Origin: Azoarcus sp.
GTDB taxonomy: Bacteria > Pseudomonadota > Gammaproteobacteria > Burkholderiales > Rhodocyclaceae
Assembly: GCA_030656215.1 (NCBI GenBank)
Contig: JAUSOD010000049.1
Coordinates: 16,020-80,019 of the forward strand
Reading direction: 5' to 3'
DNA: 64,000 bases
In this document: in pieces, positions 44,984 to 54,778 of the stretch
Layout of the letters: every line of letters begins with the position of its first letter
Numbering within the stretch: position 1 is the stretch's first letter
Program-made: the position numbers and the translations under genes
The notes under the pieces: model-generated
Database searches by the model: none
The model's input: the letters and a program-made list of their open reading frames with translations, nothing else
What the model was told of the DNA's origin: nothing

Positions 44984-46723
44984 GTGCGCCCCTATGCCTG
45001 GTGCCAGATTGCCTTGATGGTGGCCCTTTCCTCAGGGCCTTCCACGCTGGTGGCGCAGAACCCGGACCCGCCCGAAGCTGCCACCGGTTTTCTGCCCCGG
45101 CCGGCCGTTGTGGCGCGCCAAGCCATGGTGGTGACCGCCAATCCGCATGCAACGGAGGCGGCGCTTGGCGTGCTGCAGGCGGGCGGCAATGCCGTGGATG
45201 CGGCCGTGGCGGCGGCGCTGGTGTTGAACGTGGTCGAGCCGCAATCGTCCGGCTTGGGTGGTGGTGGATTTCTGCTTCATTTCGATGCCGCAACTGCCAG
45301 GGTGTCCGCCTGGGACGGGCGCGAGACGGCGCCTGCTGCGGCCGACGAATCCCTTTTCATCGATGATGCCGGCAAGCCGACAGGCTTTCATGCCGCAGCC
45401 GTCGGCGGACGTGCGGTTGGCGTGCCGGGTCTGCCGCTGCTGCTGGCCGAGGTGCATCGACGTCACGGCCACCTGCAGTGGGCGAGCCTGTTTGAACCCG
45501 CGATCCGTCTTGCCGAAGACGGCTTTCCGGTGTCGCCGCGGCTGCATGCGCTGATTGCAAGAGATCGTTTTCTGGCGGGCGATGCCGGCTCCCGTCGGCT
45601 GTTTTACGACGATACGGGGGCGCCGCTGGCGGTTGGCACTTCGCTACGCAATCCCGAATTGGCCGCGTTGTTGAGTGTTCTCGCTACCGAGGGCGCGGAG
45701 GCGTTCTACCGTGGCGGGGTTGCTGCAGGCATCGTGCGCACCGTTTCTGCAGAGCCCAATCCCGGTCGCCTGTCAATGGACGATCTCGAGCGTTATCGGG
45801 TGATCGAGCGTGAGGCTTTATGCGGCGCATACCGTCGCTGGCAGGTGTGCGGCATGCCGCCGCCCAGTTCCGGCGGCGGCTCGGTGCTGGCGATGCTCGG
45901 GTTGTTGTCCCGCTTTCCCTTGGCGGATATCGATCCGGATAGTGCCTTTTCATCGCACCTGTTCGCTGAGGCGGGGCGCCTGACCTATGCCGATCGCGAC
46001 GCCTGGTATGGCGACCCGCGCGCGATGCCGCTCACCCCCGCGCGCTTGATCGATCCTGGCTACCTTGAGCGGCGTGGCGCAGAGATTTCGCTCAAGTCGA
46101 GCATCGGACGGGCGCAAGCGGGCCATCCGATGCTCGACTTGCCGCCAGTGGACGCGGCTAGCCTGGAGCGGCCTTCTACCACCCATCTCTCGATCGTCGA
46201 CGCAGAAGGCAATGCGGTGTCGCTTACCGCGTCGATCGAGGATGCCTTCGGCAGTCGGCGCATGGTGCACGGCATGCTGCTCAACAATCAGCTCACCGAT
46301 TTTTCTTTCGTTCCGGACAACGAGCACGGTGTCCATCCCAATCGGGTGGGGCCGGGCAAGCGCCCGCGCAGCGCGATGGCCCCGACCCTGATATTTGCGC
46401 CGGACGGGCGCTTGCATGCGGTGCTGGGCTCGCCGGGCGGCAGTGCGATCATCAACTACGTTGTCAGCGCGGTGGTCGGCCTGATCGACTGGAAGATGGC
46501 GCCAGATGCCATCCTTGCCCGACCGCATGTCGGCAGCCGTAACGGGCCGACCGAGGTGGAGGATTCATCCGTGGGCCGTGACCTGGAGGCGCGACTCGGG
46601 CTGTTCGGTCACGAAACGGTGTTGCGTGATCAGACCAGCGGTACCAGCCTGGTGGTGCGCGCCCCGCAGGGCTGGGCTGGCGCGGCCGACCCCCGACGCG
46701 AGGGCAAGGCCGCGGGATACTGA
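44984..46723 (+). CDS. ggt: Gamma-glutamyltransferase
   Basis: 579 aa. GTG at 44984 is seven bases after AGGAGG; a closer GTG at 44978 abuts it. The signal peptide is likely (AWCQIALMVALSSGPSTLVA, then an Ala-Gln cut). NTN-hydrolase fold with VVTANPHATEAALGVLQAGG, VVEPQSSGLGGGGFLLHFD, and the autocleavage Thr in STTHLSIVDAEGNAV. SPGGSAIINYVVSAVVGLID lies near the end. It hydrolyses glutathione and gamma-glutamyl compounds in the periplasm. It converges on the PEBP-like gene 12 bases away. Confidence 0.93.
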   Translation: MRPYAWCQIALMVALSSGPSTLVAQNPDPPEAATGFLPRPAVVARQAMVVTANPHATEAALGVLQAGGNAVDAAVAAALVLNVVEPQSSGLGGGGFLLHFDAATARVSAWDGRETAPAAADESLFIDDAGKPTGFHAAAVGGRAVGVPGLPLLLAEVHRRHGHLQWASLFEPAIRLAEDGFPVSPRLHALIARDRFLAGDAGSRRLFYDDTGAPLAVGTSLRNPELAALLSVLATEGAEAFYRGGVAAGIVRTVSAEPNPGRLSMDDLERYRVIEREALCGAYRRWQVCGMPPPSSGGGSVLAMLGLLSRFPLADIDPDSAFSSHLFAEAGRLTYADRDAWYGDPRAMPLTPARLIDPGYLERRGAEISLKSSIGRAQAGHPMLDLPPVDAASLERPSTTHLSIVDAEGNAVSLTASIEDAFGSRRMVHGMLLNNQLTDFSFVPDNEHGVHPNRVGPGKRPRSAMAPTLIFAPDGRLHAVLGSPGGSAIINYVVSAVVGLIDWKMAPDAILARPHVGSRNGPTEVEDSSVGRDLEARLGLFGHETVLRDQTSGTSLVVRAPQGWAGAADPRREGKAAGY

Positions 46724-46735
46724 CCAGCCGCGGGA

Positions 46736-47365
46736 TCAGCCGCGGACGGCCGGATTGAGGCTGTAGGTGCCGGTAAGACTGGCTTCGGCCAGCACATGGC
46801 CCGCGATGGCCGCGCGTACCTCGGGCCCGCCAAAGCGCCCCTCGATCGGGCAGCGTTCCTTGTCGAGCGCGTACAGCGTGAATACGTAGTGGTGCAGCAC
46901 CTCGTCATTCCATGGTGGGCAGGGGCCGTCGTAGCCATGGTAGTCGCCGCGCATCGACTCGTCGCCGGCAAACCATTCGGTGTAGTTGTTGACGCCCTGA
47001 CGGGTGCCGTAAGCCGCGTCCGGTCCCGGTTTGCCAGCGGGCGTTACCTCGCCCGAGAAGCTGCCTGCCGAGATCTCGTTCAGGTTTGGCGGGATGTCCA
47101 CTAGCACCCAGTGGAAGAAATCGACTCGCGGCAGGCTGGCCGGCACAGTGCGCCCTTCCTGGTTCACATCGTCACCACGGCTCGGAACATCAGGGTCGTG
47201 GCAGATCAGCACGAACGAACGGGTACCGTCGGGTACGTCCGACCACGCCAGGTGCGGATTGCGGTTTGCACCGAGGCAGACGTGGCCTTCGGCTGCGGGA
47301 ATACAGAAAGCGAATTCACCGTCAATACGGGCGCCATCGGTAATGCTGTGGCTGGTGAGCTTCAT
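46736..47365 (-). CDS. YbhB/YbcL family PEBP-like protein
   Basis: 209 aa, with GGAGG before the ATG. Family signatures are NRNPHLAWSDVPDGTRSFVL, CHDPDVPSRGDD, DFFHWVLVDIPPNLNEIS and GYDGPCPPWNDEVLHHYVFT. It belongs to the bacterial Raf-kinase-inhibitor-like (PEBP) group; the physiological ligand is unknown. No signal peptide is visible, so it is probably cytosolic. It lies tail-to-tail with ggt. Confidence 0.92.
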   Translation of the reverse strand: MKLTSHSITDGARIDGEFAFCIPAAEGHVCLGANRNPHLAWSDVPDGTRSFVLICHDPDVPSRGDDVNQEGRTVPASLPRVDFFHWVLVDIPPNLNEISAGSFSGEVTPAGKPGPDAAYGTRQGVNNYTEWFAGDESMRGDYHGYDGPCPPWNDEVLHHYVFTLYALDKERCPIEGRFGGPEVRAAIAGHVLAEASLTGTYSLNPAVRG

Positions 47366-47438
47366 GAGGCTTCCTCCGGGGTGATGAACAGATCCAATTC
47401 TAGCGGACTGTCAGTATGCTGGAATGTGCCGTGCTTTC

Positions 47439-48977
47439 TCAGCCTGCTGCCCGGCGGCGAAAATCGCGCGGACGAAAACCGAGCGCGAACAAGGTGGCGA
47501 AGTAGGCGAGGGCGCCGGCCACAACCACGCCGGCCAGCCAGCCCACCCGCTCAAGACCACCACGTGCCAGCCAGACCGCGTCTGCGCTCGATCCGAACCA
47601 CAGCACCACCCCCATCACCACCAACGCAGCTATCAGCTTCAGCCAGAAGCCGCCCCAGCCCGGCTGTGGCACATATACCTTGCGTCTGCGCAGGCCATGG
47701 TAGAGCAGGCCGGCGTTGAGGCAGGCGGCAATGCCGATCGACAGCGCCAGCCCGGCATGCTTCAGCGGCACGATGAAGGCGAGGTTCATCAGCTGGGTCG
47801 CGGCCAGGGTGACCAGTGCGATTTTTACCGGCGTGCGGATGTCCTGACGGGCATAGAAGCCGGGCGCCAGCACCTTTACCAGGATCATGCCGGTCAGGCC
47901 CACGCTGTAGGCCAGCAGCGCGTTGCGGGTCTGCAGGACATCATTCGCGGCAAAGGCGCCATAGTGGAATAGCGTGGTGATCAGCGGAACCGACAGCATC
48001 GCCAGCCCGAGTGCGGCAGGCAGGGTGAGCATCAGGGTCAGGCGCAAGCCCCAGTCGAGCAGGGAGGAGAAGGCCTCCGGGTTCTCGTCGGCATGCAGCC
48101 TCGACAGGCTGGGCAGCAGGATGGTCCCCAGCGCCACGCCCAGCAGTCCGGCCGGGAACTCCATCAGCCGATCGGCGTAGTACAGCCAGGACACGCTGCC
48201 GCTCTGCAGGAAGGAGGCGAAGATGGTGTTGATCAGCAGTGAAATCTGGCTCACCGACACGCCCAGAATGGCCGGCGCCATCAGCTTGAGGATACGGCGT
48301 ACGCCAGGATCGGACCAGTCGACCCGGAATCGCGGCAGCATGCCGATCTTCAGCAGCGGGCGGATCTGCAGCGCAAGCTGGAGCACGCCGCCGATGAACA
48401 CCGCCCATGCCAGTGCCAGCACCGGTGGATCGAAGTACGGAGCCGCGAACAACGCCATGCCGATAAACGACAGGTTGAGCAGCACCGGGGTAAAGGCCGG
48501 TATCGCGAACCGGCTCCAGGTGTTCAATATCCCGCCGGCCAGCGCCACCAGGGCCATGAACAGGATGTAGGGAAAGGTGATTCGCGTCAGCTCGACGGTG
48601 AGGGCAAACTTGTCTGCATCCGCCGAGAATCCGGGTGCCGACACATGGATGATCAGCGGTGCCCCGATTACGCCCAGCAGTGCCACTACGGCGACCACCA
48701 GGCCGAGCAGGGTGGCGACGCGGTCGACGAGGTAGCGGGTGGCATCCTCTCCCTGCTTGTTCTTGTATTCGGCAAGTATGGGTACGAAAGCCTGCGAAAA
48801 GGCACCCTCTGCGAACATTCGTCTTAGCAGGTTGGGCAGGCGAAAGGCAACGAAAAATGCGTCCGTCGCCATGCCCGCGCCGAACGCGCGCGCAATGACG
48901 AAGTCGCGGACAAAGCCGAGAATGCGTGACAACAGGGTCATGCCGCTCACGGTGGCGAGGGCGCGCAGCAGGTTCAT
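47439..48977 (-). CDS. murJ: Lipid II flippase MurJ (MviN)
   Basis: 512 aa from [20 protein letters not shown], with about 14 membrane helices. MurJ features are [40 protein letters not shown] and [12 protein letters not shown] near the N-terminus, and [20 protein letters not shown] and [12 protein letters not shown] near 240-275. It flips lipid II across the inner membrane for peptidoglycan synthesis. An upstream 17-residue extension is rejected because it runs into the rpsT promoter region. Divergent from rpsT. Confidence 0.96.
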   Translation of the reverse strand: MNLLRALATVSGMTLLSRILGFVRDFVIARAFGAGMATDAFFVAFRLPNLLRRMFAEGAFSQAFVPILAEYKNKQGEDATRYLVDRVATLLGLVVAVVALLGVIGAPLIIHVSAPGFSADADKFALTVELTRITFPYILFMALVALAGGILNTWSRFAIPAFTPVLLNLSFIGMALFAAPYFDPPVLALAWAVFIGGVLQLALQIRPLLKIGMLPRFRVDWSDPGVRRILKLMAPAILGVSVSQISLLINTIFASFLQSGSVSWLYYADRLMEFPAGLLGVALGTILLPSLSRLHADENPEAFSSLLDWGLRLTLMLTLPAALGLAMLSVPLITTLFHYGAFAANDVLQTRNALLAYSVGLTGMILVKVLAPGFYARQDIRTPVKIALVTLAATQLMNLAFIVPLKHAGLALSIGIAACLNAGLLYHGLRRRKVYVPQPGWGGFWLKLIAALVVMGVVLWFGSSADAVWLARGGLERVGWLAGVVVAGALAYFATLFALGFRPRDFRRRAAG

Positions 48978-49057
48978 GCGTGGGAGATTGCGCGTAATGC
49001 AAAGGCGGCATGATAGCCGCCCATGCACTGGTGCGGCACTTTATGCGTGTCTTGCGC

Positions 49058-49086
49058 TTGCATTAGTTGTGCTTGATGGTTAAAAT
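49058..49086 (+). promoter_or_regulatory. Sigma-70 promoter of rpsT
   Basis: TTGCAT (49058-49063), 17-base spacer, TAAAAT (49081-49086), about 40 bases before the rpsT ATG. Confidence 0.78.
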
Positions 49087-49128
49087 CGCGGGCTTCATAG
49101 AACCACCAATTTAACGGGAATCACACAT

Positions 49129-49395
49129 ATGGCCAACTCGGCACAAGCTCGCAAGCGCGCACGTCAGGCGACCAAGGCCCGCGGACACAACGCCAGCCTG
49201 CGTTCGCGTCTGCGTACTGCGATCAAGGCCGTGCGCAAGGCTGTCGTGGGCGGTGACAAAACTGCTGCGCAGTCCGTCTTTCGTACCTCGATGAGCACCA
49301 TCGACAGCATCGCCGACAAGAAGATCATCCACAAGAACAAGGCCGCTCGCCACAAGAGCCGTCTGTCCGCTGCCGTAAAGGCAATGGCGGTCTGA
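49129..49395 (+). CDS. rpsT: 30S ribosomal protein S20
   Basis: 88 aa, the usual S20 length, rich in Lys/Arg/Ala: [37 protein letters not shown] and [17 protein letters not shown]. It binds 16S rRNA. It is transcribed alone from a clear sigma-70 promoter and ends at a strong terminator; murJ lies divergently, as in many betaproteobacteria. Confidence 0.98.
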   Translation: MANSAQARKRARQATKARGHNASLRSRLRTAIKAVRKAVVGGDKTAAQSVFRTSMSTIDSIADKKIIHKNKAARHKSRLSAAVKAMAV

Positions 49396-49434
49396 TCGCA
49401 TAAGCGATGCTGCAGTCCGAACCGGGCTGCGATC

Positions 49435-49468
49435 AAAAAATGGCGACTCCATGGTCGCCATTTTTTTT
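49435..49468 (+). terminator. Terminator of rpsT (A-tract and T-tract, likely bidirectional)
   Basis: AAAAAATGGCGAC pairs with GTCGCCATTTTTT around TCCATG, followed by more T. The reverse strand is also terminator-like, which would serve the DUF3579 gene coming from the right. Confidence 0.95.
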
Positions 49469-49573
49469 GCGGATTTTTTTTGGATGTGGGGAAGGGGTCT
49501 GTTATTAGTGTCCCGTCCGGCATCCCGTAGTTACTGATTTCCGCGTCAAGCGCCTATTCGCGGTATCGGCGCC

Positions 49574-49595
49574 GTAGGGCGGGTTTCAACCCGCC
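49574..49595 (+). repeat. REP-like palindrome, GGCGGGTT type
   Basis: GTAG, then GGCGGGTTTCAACCCGCC, perfect 7-bp stem. Forms a head-to-tail facing pair with the next element. Confidence 0.85.
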
Positions 49596-49638
49596 GCAGG
49601 TGGTGACTCGGCCACCTGCGCCAGGCATTGCCACCTGT

Positions 49639-49660
49639 GGCCGACTGAAGTCGGCCCTAC
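49639..49660 (-). repeat. REP-like palindrome, GGCCGAC type
   Basis: Minus strand: GTAG, then GGCCGACTTCAGTCGGCC, perfect stem. With the copy at 49574 it makes an inverted pair about 87 bases long. Confidence 0.85.
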
Positions 49661-49687
49661 GAAAATCTTGCCGCCCTCGACTTATAT

Positions 49688-49978
49688 TCAGAGCTGATCG
49701 TCGCTGATCGGCTCCATCTGCAAGTTGTTGTCGTTGGCGAAATTCACCATGAACTTGTAGGCAAGGGGTTCGATGTCGTAAAGGCGGGCAGCGACCATGA
49801 CGGTCTTCTGGCCCTTGAGGGTGCAGCCGGGGCGCACGTAGGGAGAGTACATCATGCGATGATCGGCGCCGAACGCCGACATGATGCCGCACAGACGATC
49901 CGCCCAGTCGCTGGGGCGAAACGTTTTTCCTTCCTTCGTGACCCCGATGATGACAAAGCTCTCGATCTTCTGGTTCAT
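49688..49978 (-). CDS. DUF3579 domain-containing protein
   Basis: 96 aa: MNQKIESFVIIGVTKEGKTF, RPSDWADRLCGIMSAFGADH, VRPGCTLKGQKTVMVAARLY and MVNFANDNNLQMEPISDDQL. This small soluble family is almost confined to betaproteobacteria and has no known function. It is conserved next to argD in relatives, as here (argD is divergent, 233 bases away). Confidence 0.88.
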   Translation of the reverse strand: MNQKIESFVIIGVTKEGKTFRPSDWADRLCGIMSAFGADHRMMYSPYVRPGCTLKGQKTVMVAARLYDIEPLAYKFMVNFANDNNLQMEPISDDQL

Positions 49979-50155
49979 GTGTCACACGCCATGTCGGCTA
50001 CGGGGGGAGGTGGCTGGCCGGTTTTGCCGGCGTCGCTCGAGACGGGGCGGATTCTAGCAGAATTCAATGGCGTTGACCGTGACACGGGCGCCGTCCGGGC
50101 GCGCTCCCATATGTACATTTGCCCCTGTTTTGGCTTAAGATCCAGCCTCATCCCT

Positions 50156-50187
50156 GCACGGCGGCATCTGCCGCCGTGCGCGTTTTT
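50156..50187 (+). terminator. Terminator-like hairpin in the argD leader
   Basis: GCACGGCGGCA pairs with TGCCGCCGTGC (10-11 bp, very short loop) and is followed by GCG and five T. It ends 24 bases before the argD start. No plus-strand gene ends here, so it may be an attenuator. Confidence 0.6.
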
Positions 50188-50211
50188 GGTCCATCCTGAT
50201 CGGGGTTTTCC

Positions 50212-51384
50212 ATGTCGCATGTCATGAACACCTACGCCAGATTGCCAGTGGCATTCACCCATGGCGACGGCGTCTGGCTCCACGACGAAACGGGCAAGCG
50301 CTACCTGGATGCGCTTTCTGGTATCGCGGTGTCCACTCTCGGGCACAACCACCCGCGTCTGGTTCGTGCCATTTCCCAGCAGGCTTCGCGCGTGCTGCAC
50401 ACCTCCAACCTGTACGGTATTCCGCTGCAGGAGCGTCTCGCTGATCGGCTGGCGGAAATCTCCGGCATGAACGAGGTTTTCTTCTGCAATTCGGGCTGCG
50501 AGGCAAACGAGGCTGCGATCAAGCTCGCACGCTTCTATGGCCACCAGAGGGGTGTCGACCTGCCCACCATCGTGGTCATGGAAAACGCCTTCCACGGCCG
50601 CACCATGGCGACCCTGTCGGCGACCGGCAACCGCAAGGCACAAGCGGGTTTCGAGCCGCTGGTGTCCGGCTTCGTGCGTGTTCCGTATAAGGACATCACC
50701 GCCATCCGCAATCTGGCCGAGCACAACAACAACGTGGTTGCGGTGATGCTCGAAATGATCCAGGGCGAGGGGGGCATCAATATTGCTGACGACAGCTTCC
50801 AGCGCGAACTGCGTGCCCTGTGCGACGAGCGTGGCTGGCTGATGATCTGCGACGAGGTGCAGTGTGGCCTCGGTCGTACCGGACACTGGTTCGGATGGCA
50901 GCATGCAGGCGTGCGTCCCGATGTGATGACGCTGGCGAAGGGCCTGGGTTCGGGCGTGCCGATCGGCGCCTGCCTGACCACCGGTCGTGCCGCCGGGTTG
51001 TTCAAACCGGGCAATCATGGCTCCACCTTCGGCGGTAACCCGCTGGCCTGCGCCGCGGCGCTGGCCACCCTGGATGCCATTGCCGACGACGGCCTGATGG
51101 ACAGGGCGATTCAGGTCGGCGATGAGATTCGCACCGGGATTGCCGAGGCGCTCAAGGGCGTGAGTGGCGTGGTCGACATCCGCGGCCGTGGGCTGATGAT
51201 CGGCATCGAGCTCGATCGTCCGTGCGGGGAACTGGTGTCGCGCGGGCTTGAGGCCGGCGTGCTGTTCAACGTTACCGCCGAGCGCGTGGTACGGCTGCTG
51301 CCGCCGTTGATTTTCACCAGCGTCGATGCGCAGGCACTGGTCGACGTGCTCGCACCGCTGATTCGGGATTTTCTGTCGCAGTGA
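50212..51384 (+). CDS. argD: Acetylornithine aminotransferase
   Basis: 390 aa class III PLP aminotransferase: GIAVSTLGHNHPRLVRAI, FCNSGCEANEAAIKLAR, MLEMIQGEGGINIADDSF, LMICDEVQCGLGRTGHWF and the PLP Lys in VMTLAKGLGSGVPIGACL. It makes N-acetylornithine in arginine synthesis. A second ATG four codons in is also possible. The stop overlaps a GTG that could start argF. A terminator-like hairpin precedes it. Confidence 0.96.
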   Translation: MSHVMNTYARLPVAFTHGDGVWLHDETGKRYLDALSGIAVSTLGHNHPRLVRAISQQASRVLHTSNLYGIPLQERLADRLAEISGMNEVFFCNSGCEANEAAIKLARFYGHQRGVDLPTIVVMENAFHGRTMATLSATGNRKAQAGFEPLVSGFVRVPYKDITAIRNLAEHNNNVVAVMLEMIQGEGGINIADDSFQRELRALCDERGWLMICDEVQCGLGRTGHWFGWQHAGVRPDVMTLAKGLGSGVPIGACLTTGRAAGLFKPGNHGSTFGGNPLACAAALATLDAIADDGLMDRAIQVGDEIRTGIAEALKGVSGVVDIRGRGLMIGIELDRPCGELVSRGLEAGVLFNVTAERVVRLLPPLIFTSVDAQALVDVLAPLIRDFLSQ

Positions 51385-51401
51385 CGGCAAAGGCATTGCA
51401 C

Positions 51402-52337
51402 ATGACCTCACCCAGACACTATCTCCAGTTCAAGGACCTCTCCGCCGACGAGTACGCCTATCTGTTCCGACGTGCCAAGTGGATCAAGGACAAGTTCAAG
51501 AACTACGAGCCGTATCACCCGATGTTCGATCGCACCCTGGTCATGATCTTCGAGAAGGCCAGCACCCGCACCCGGCTCTCGTTTGAGGCCGGCATGCAGC
51601 AGTTGGGGGGGTCGGCGATCTACCTCAATACGCGCGACTCACAGCTCGGGCGCGGCGAGCCGGTCGAGGATGCAGCGCAGGTGATATCGCGCATGAGCGA
51701 TATCGTCATGATCCGCACCTTCGAGCAGGAAATCATCGAGCGCTTCGCGGCCAACTCGCGGGTGCCGCTGATCAACGGGCTCACCAACGAGTATCACCCG
51801 TGCCAGATCCTGGCCGACATCTTCACCTTCATCGAGCATCGCGGCAGCATCAAGGGCAAGACGGTGGCGTGGGTGGGTGACTCGAACAATGTGTGCAACA
51901 CCTGGCTGCAGGCGGCCGAAGTGCTCGATTTCAACGTGCATGTGTCGACCCCGCCGGGCTACGAAGTCGAGCCCGAGCGTGCCGGCCTCTACGGCACCGA
52001 CAACTTCGAACAATTCGCTGATCCGCTCGATGCTTGCAAGGGTGCCCACCTGGTAACGACCGACGTGTGGACCTCGATGGGTTTCGAAGCCGAGAACGAA
52101 GAGCGGATGAAGGACTTTGCCGACTGGTGCGTCGATGCGGAAATGATGGCGATAGCCCAGCCCGACGCGGTGTTCATGCACTGCCTGCCGGCGCATCGTG
52201 GCGAGGAAGTCACCGCCGACGTGATCGACGGCCCGCAATCGGTGGTGTGGGACGAGGCGGAGAACCGCCTGCATGCACAGAAGGCCTTGATGGAATTCCT
52301 CGTACTCGGTCGCGTCGGGGACGAAGAAGCAAACTGA
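51402..52337 (+). CDS. argF: Ornithine carbamoyltransferase
   Basis: 311 aa from MTSPRHYLQFKDLSADEYAY. Carbamoyl phosphate site FEKASTRTRLSFEAGM, HPCQ motif in NEYHPCQILADIFT, and ornithine motif FMHCLPAHRGEEVT. It makes citrulline. An upstream GTG at 51381, overlapping the argD stop, would add seven residues; neither start has a strong ribosome site. It is followed by argG 66 bases later. Confidence 0.96.
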   Translation: MTSPRHYLQFKDLSADEYAYLFRRAKWIKDKFKNYEPYHPMFDRTLVMIFEKASTRTRLSFEAGMQQLGGSAIYLNTRDSQLGRGEPVEDAAQVISRMSDIVMIRTFEQEIIERFAANSRVPLINGLTNEYHPCQILADIFTFIEHRGSIKGKTVAWVGDSNNVCNTWLQAAEVLDFNVHVSTPPGYEVEPERAGLYGTDNFEQFADPLDACKGAHLVTTDVWTSMGFEAENEERMKDFADWCVDAEMMAIAQPDAVFMHCLPAHRGEEVTADVIDGPQSVVWDEAENRLHAQKALMEFLVLGRVGDEEAN

Positions 52338-52403
52338 ACGCGAAACTGCTGCTAACCGCCTCGACGCCCACGAAGCGCCGCGGCACCAAGACTGGACAAG
52401 ACG

Positions 52404-53633
52404 ATGAGCGATGTGAAAAAAGCAGTGCTCGCCTACTCGGGCGGGCTGGATACCTCGGTAATTCTGAAGTGGCTGCAAGACACCTACCAGTGCGAGGTGG
52501 TGACCTTCACCGCCGACCTCGGTCAGGGCGAAGAGCTCGAGCCTGCGCGCCAGAAAGCGCTCAAGTTCGGCATCAAGCCGGAGAACATCTTCATCGACGA
52601 CCTGCGCGAAGAGTTCGTGCGCGATTACGTCTTCCCGATGTTCCGCTGCAACACCGTGTATGAAGGCGAGTACCTGCTTGGCACCTCCATTGCCCGCCCG
52701 CTGATCGCCAAGCGCCAGATCGACATCGCCCGCGCCACCGGCGCCGACGCGGTGTCGCACGGTGCCACCGGCAAGGGCAACGACCAGGTCCGCTTCGAAC
52801 TCGGCTATTACGCGCTTATGCCCGGCATCAAGGTCATCGCGCCGTGGCGTGAGTGGGATCTGCTGTCGCGCGAGAAGCTGCTCGCCTACGCAGAGAAGGC
52901 CGGCATCCCGATCGAGATGAAGCACAAGCAGGGCGGCTCGCCCTATTCGATGGACGCCAACCTGCTGCACATCTCCTTCGAAGGCCGTCATCTCGAGAAC
53001 CCGGCTGCCGAGGCCGAGGAAGACATGTGGCGGTGGACGGTGTCCCCCGAAGCGGCACCTGATGCAGCGGAGTACATTGACCTCGAGTTCGAAAAAGGCG
53101 ACGTGGTCGCGATCAACGGCACCCGCCTCAAGGCCCACGAAGTGCTGGCCAAGCTCAACGAGCTGGGCGGCAAGCACGGCATCGGCCGGCTGGACCTGGT
53201 GGAAAATCGCTACGTCGGCATGAAGAGCCGTGGCTGCTACGAGACCCCGGGCGGCACCATCCTGCTCAAGGCCCACCGCGCCATCGAATCGATCACGCTC
53301 GACCGCGAAGTCGCCCACCTCAAGGACGACCTCATGCCGCGCTACGCCAGCATGATCTACAACGGTTACTGGTGGAGTCCCGAGCGCCTGGCGCTGCAGG
53401 CATTGATCGACAACACCCAGCAATCGGTTAACGGTTGGGTGCGGATCAAGCTCTACAAGGGCAACGTCATCGTCACCGGCCGCGACTCAAAAACCGATTC
53501 GCTGTTCGATCCGACGATCGCCACCTTCGAGGATGATGCGGGCGCCTACAATCAAAAAGACGCACACGGCTTCATTCGCCTTAACGCGCTGCGCATGCGC
53601 ATCGCGGCCAACGCCAAGGCCAAGCGCGGCTGA
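52404..53633 (+). CDS. argG: Argininosuccinate synthase
   Basis: 409 aa. PP-loop [19 protein letters not shown], then [37 protein letters not shown] and [20 protein letters not shown]. It joins citrulline and aspartate using ATP. Third gene of the argD-argF-argG run. A GCCCGCC-ATT-GGCGGGC hairpin (53638-53654) without a U-tract follows the stop. Confidence 0.97.
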   Translation: MSDVKKAVLAYSGGLDTSVILKWLQDTYQCEVVTFTADLGQGEELEPARQKALKFGIKPENIFIDDLREEFVRDYVFPMFRCNTVYEGEYLLGTSIARPLIAKRQIDIARATGADAVSHGATGKGNDQVRFELGYYALMPGIKVIAPWREWDLLSREKLLAYAEKAGIPIEMKHKQGGSPYSMDANLLHISFEGRHLENPAAEAEEDMWRWTVSPEAAPDAAEYIDLEFEKGDVVAINGTRLKAHEVLAKLNELGGKHGIGRLDLVENRYVGMKSRGCYETPGGTILLKAHRAIESITLDREVAHLKDDLMPRYASMIYNGYWWSPERLALQALIDNTQQSVNGWVRIKLYKGNVIVTGRDSKTDSLFDPTIATFEDDAGAYNQKDAHGFIRLNALRMRIAANAKAKRG

Positions 53634-53672
53634 TCTTGCCCGCCATTGGCGGGCTCACTCGGAACACCGGTG

Positions 53673-53903
53673 ATGGACAAGGAAGTACTGATTTTCGGAT
53701 TGACGATCGCAGAGTTTGAGGAGATCTCCCTCACTGTCTGCCTGACTGCGTTGATTCTTTACATGGTGTTCATCATCGCCAACCTGGCCAGAGAGTCCAA
53801 GGCCGGCAAGTACGGAACCCTGTGGATGTTTCTGGCGCTCGGGCTGGGTTTTGTCGGCTTCGTCGCCAAGGGCTTTATCCAGCGCATCATGGGTATCGAA
53901 TAA
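53673..53903 (+). CDS. DUF2788 domain-containing membrane protein
   Basis: 76 aa: MDKEVLIFGLTIAEFEEISL, then one helix TVCLTALILYMVFIIANLAR, a short loop ESKAGKYGTLW and a second helix MFLALGLGFVGFVAKGFI. A two-helix inner-membrane protein of unknown role, found beside argG in betaproteobacteria. ATG at 53673 is taken because the open frame upstream is in argG tail sequence. Confidence 0.85.
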   Translation: MDKEVLIFGLTIAEFEEISLTVCLTALILYMVFIIANLARESKAGKYGTLWMFLALGLGFVGFVAKGFIQRIMGIE

Positions 53904-53917
53904 GGAAGCAATTTTTC

Positions 53918-54241
53918 ATGAGCATCACTGAAAAGCTCGACGGCGTAGCCGTCACCACCAAGGCCAACGTCTATTTCGATGGCAAGTGCGTCAGCCACAG
54001 CGTGCGCTTTGCCGATGGCACCGGCAAATCAGTCGGCGTCATCCTGCCCGCCAGCCTCACCTTCAATACCGGCGCCCCGGAAGTGATGGAAGGCGTGGCC
54101 GGCAGCTGCCGTGTTCGACTCAAGGGCGAAACCGAGTGGAAAGTCTATGGGGCCGGCGAGTCCTACGATGTGCCGGGCAACTCCAGCTTCGAGATCGAGG
54201 TGTCGGACGAGCCCTATCACTACATCTGCCATTTCGGCTGA
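53918..54241 (+). CDS. ppnP: Pyrimidine/purine nucleoside phosphorylase (PpnP, DUF1255)
   Basis: 107 aa cupin-like protein: DGVAVTTKANVYFDGKCVSH, GVILPASLTFNTGAPEVMEG, WKVYGAGESYDVPGNSSFEI and the C-terminal YHYICHFG. E. coli PpnP (YaiE) phosphorolyses several nucleosides. It lies 14 bases after the DUF2788 gene. Confidence 0.93.
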   Translation: MSITEKLDGVAVTTKANVYFDGKCVSHSVRFADGTGKSVGVILPASLTFNTGAPEVMEGVAGSCRVRLKGETEWKVYGAGESYDVPGNSSFEIEVSDEPYHYICHFG

Positions 54242-54261
54242 TCACCCAAGCGAGGACTGCC

Positions 54262-54747
54262 ATGCCGTCTTTTGACATCATGTCCGAGGTCGACCAGCCA
54301 TCGCTGCGCAACGCGATCGAGGTCACCAACAGCAAGATCACCGGTCGCCACGATTTCAAGGGCACCAGTGCCAAGGTCGATCTGGGCGACAAGCTCATCA
54401 CCCTGTGGGGCGACAGCGACTTTCAGCTCGACCAGATGAAGGCGATCCTGTTGCCCGAGATGACCAAGAAGAAGGTCGACGTGCGCTGCCTCGATTACGG
54501 CGACGTGCAAAAAATCTCCGGCAACAAGGTCAAGCAAGAGATCAAGGTTCGTGTAGGCGTGGAGCAGGAGCTGGCCAAGAAGGTCGTCAAGCTGCTCAAG
54601 GACAGCAAGATGAAAGTCCAGGTCGCCATCCAGGGCGATGCGGTGCGCGTCACCGGCGCCAAGCGCGACATCCTGCAGGATGCCATCGCATTGGTAAAAA
54701 AGGATGTCACCGACTTTCCGCTGCAGTTCGGTAATTTCCGGGACTGA
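54262..54747 (+). CDS. yajQ: YajQ family nucleotide-binding protein
   Basis: 161 aa: MPSFDIMSEVDQPSLRNAIE, TNSKITGRHDFKGTSAKVDL, LDYGDVQKISGNKVKQEIKV and KRDILQDAIALVKKDVTDFP. Two ferredoxin-like RNA-binding folds. A Xanthomonas homologue binds c-di-GMP. GAGGA precedes the ATG. Confidence 0.95.
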   Translation: MPSFDIMSEVDQPSLRNAIEVTNSKITGRHDFKGTSAKVDLGDKLITLWGDSDFQLDQMKAILLPEMTKKKVDVRCLDYGDVQKISGNKVKQEIKVRVGVEQELAKKVVKLLKDSKMKVQVAIQGDAVRVTGAKRDILQDAIALVKKDVTDFPLQFGNFRD

Positions 54748-54778
54748 GCGGAAGCCTGATGCGCGGGCTACGCACGGT

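Noticed and set aside
51639..53423. Minus-strand open frame of 594 codons across argF and argG
   Set aside because: Both argF and argG are unmistakable on the plus strand; the antisense frame has no domain and spans the gap between them by chance.
53638..53654. GCCCGCC-ATT-GGCGGGC hairpin after argG as a terminator
   Set aside because: The stem is good but there is no T-run, and the next gene starts only 19 bases later; it is mentioned with argG instead.
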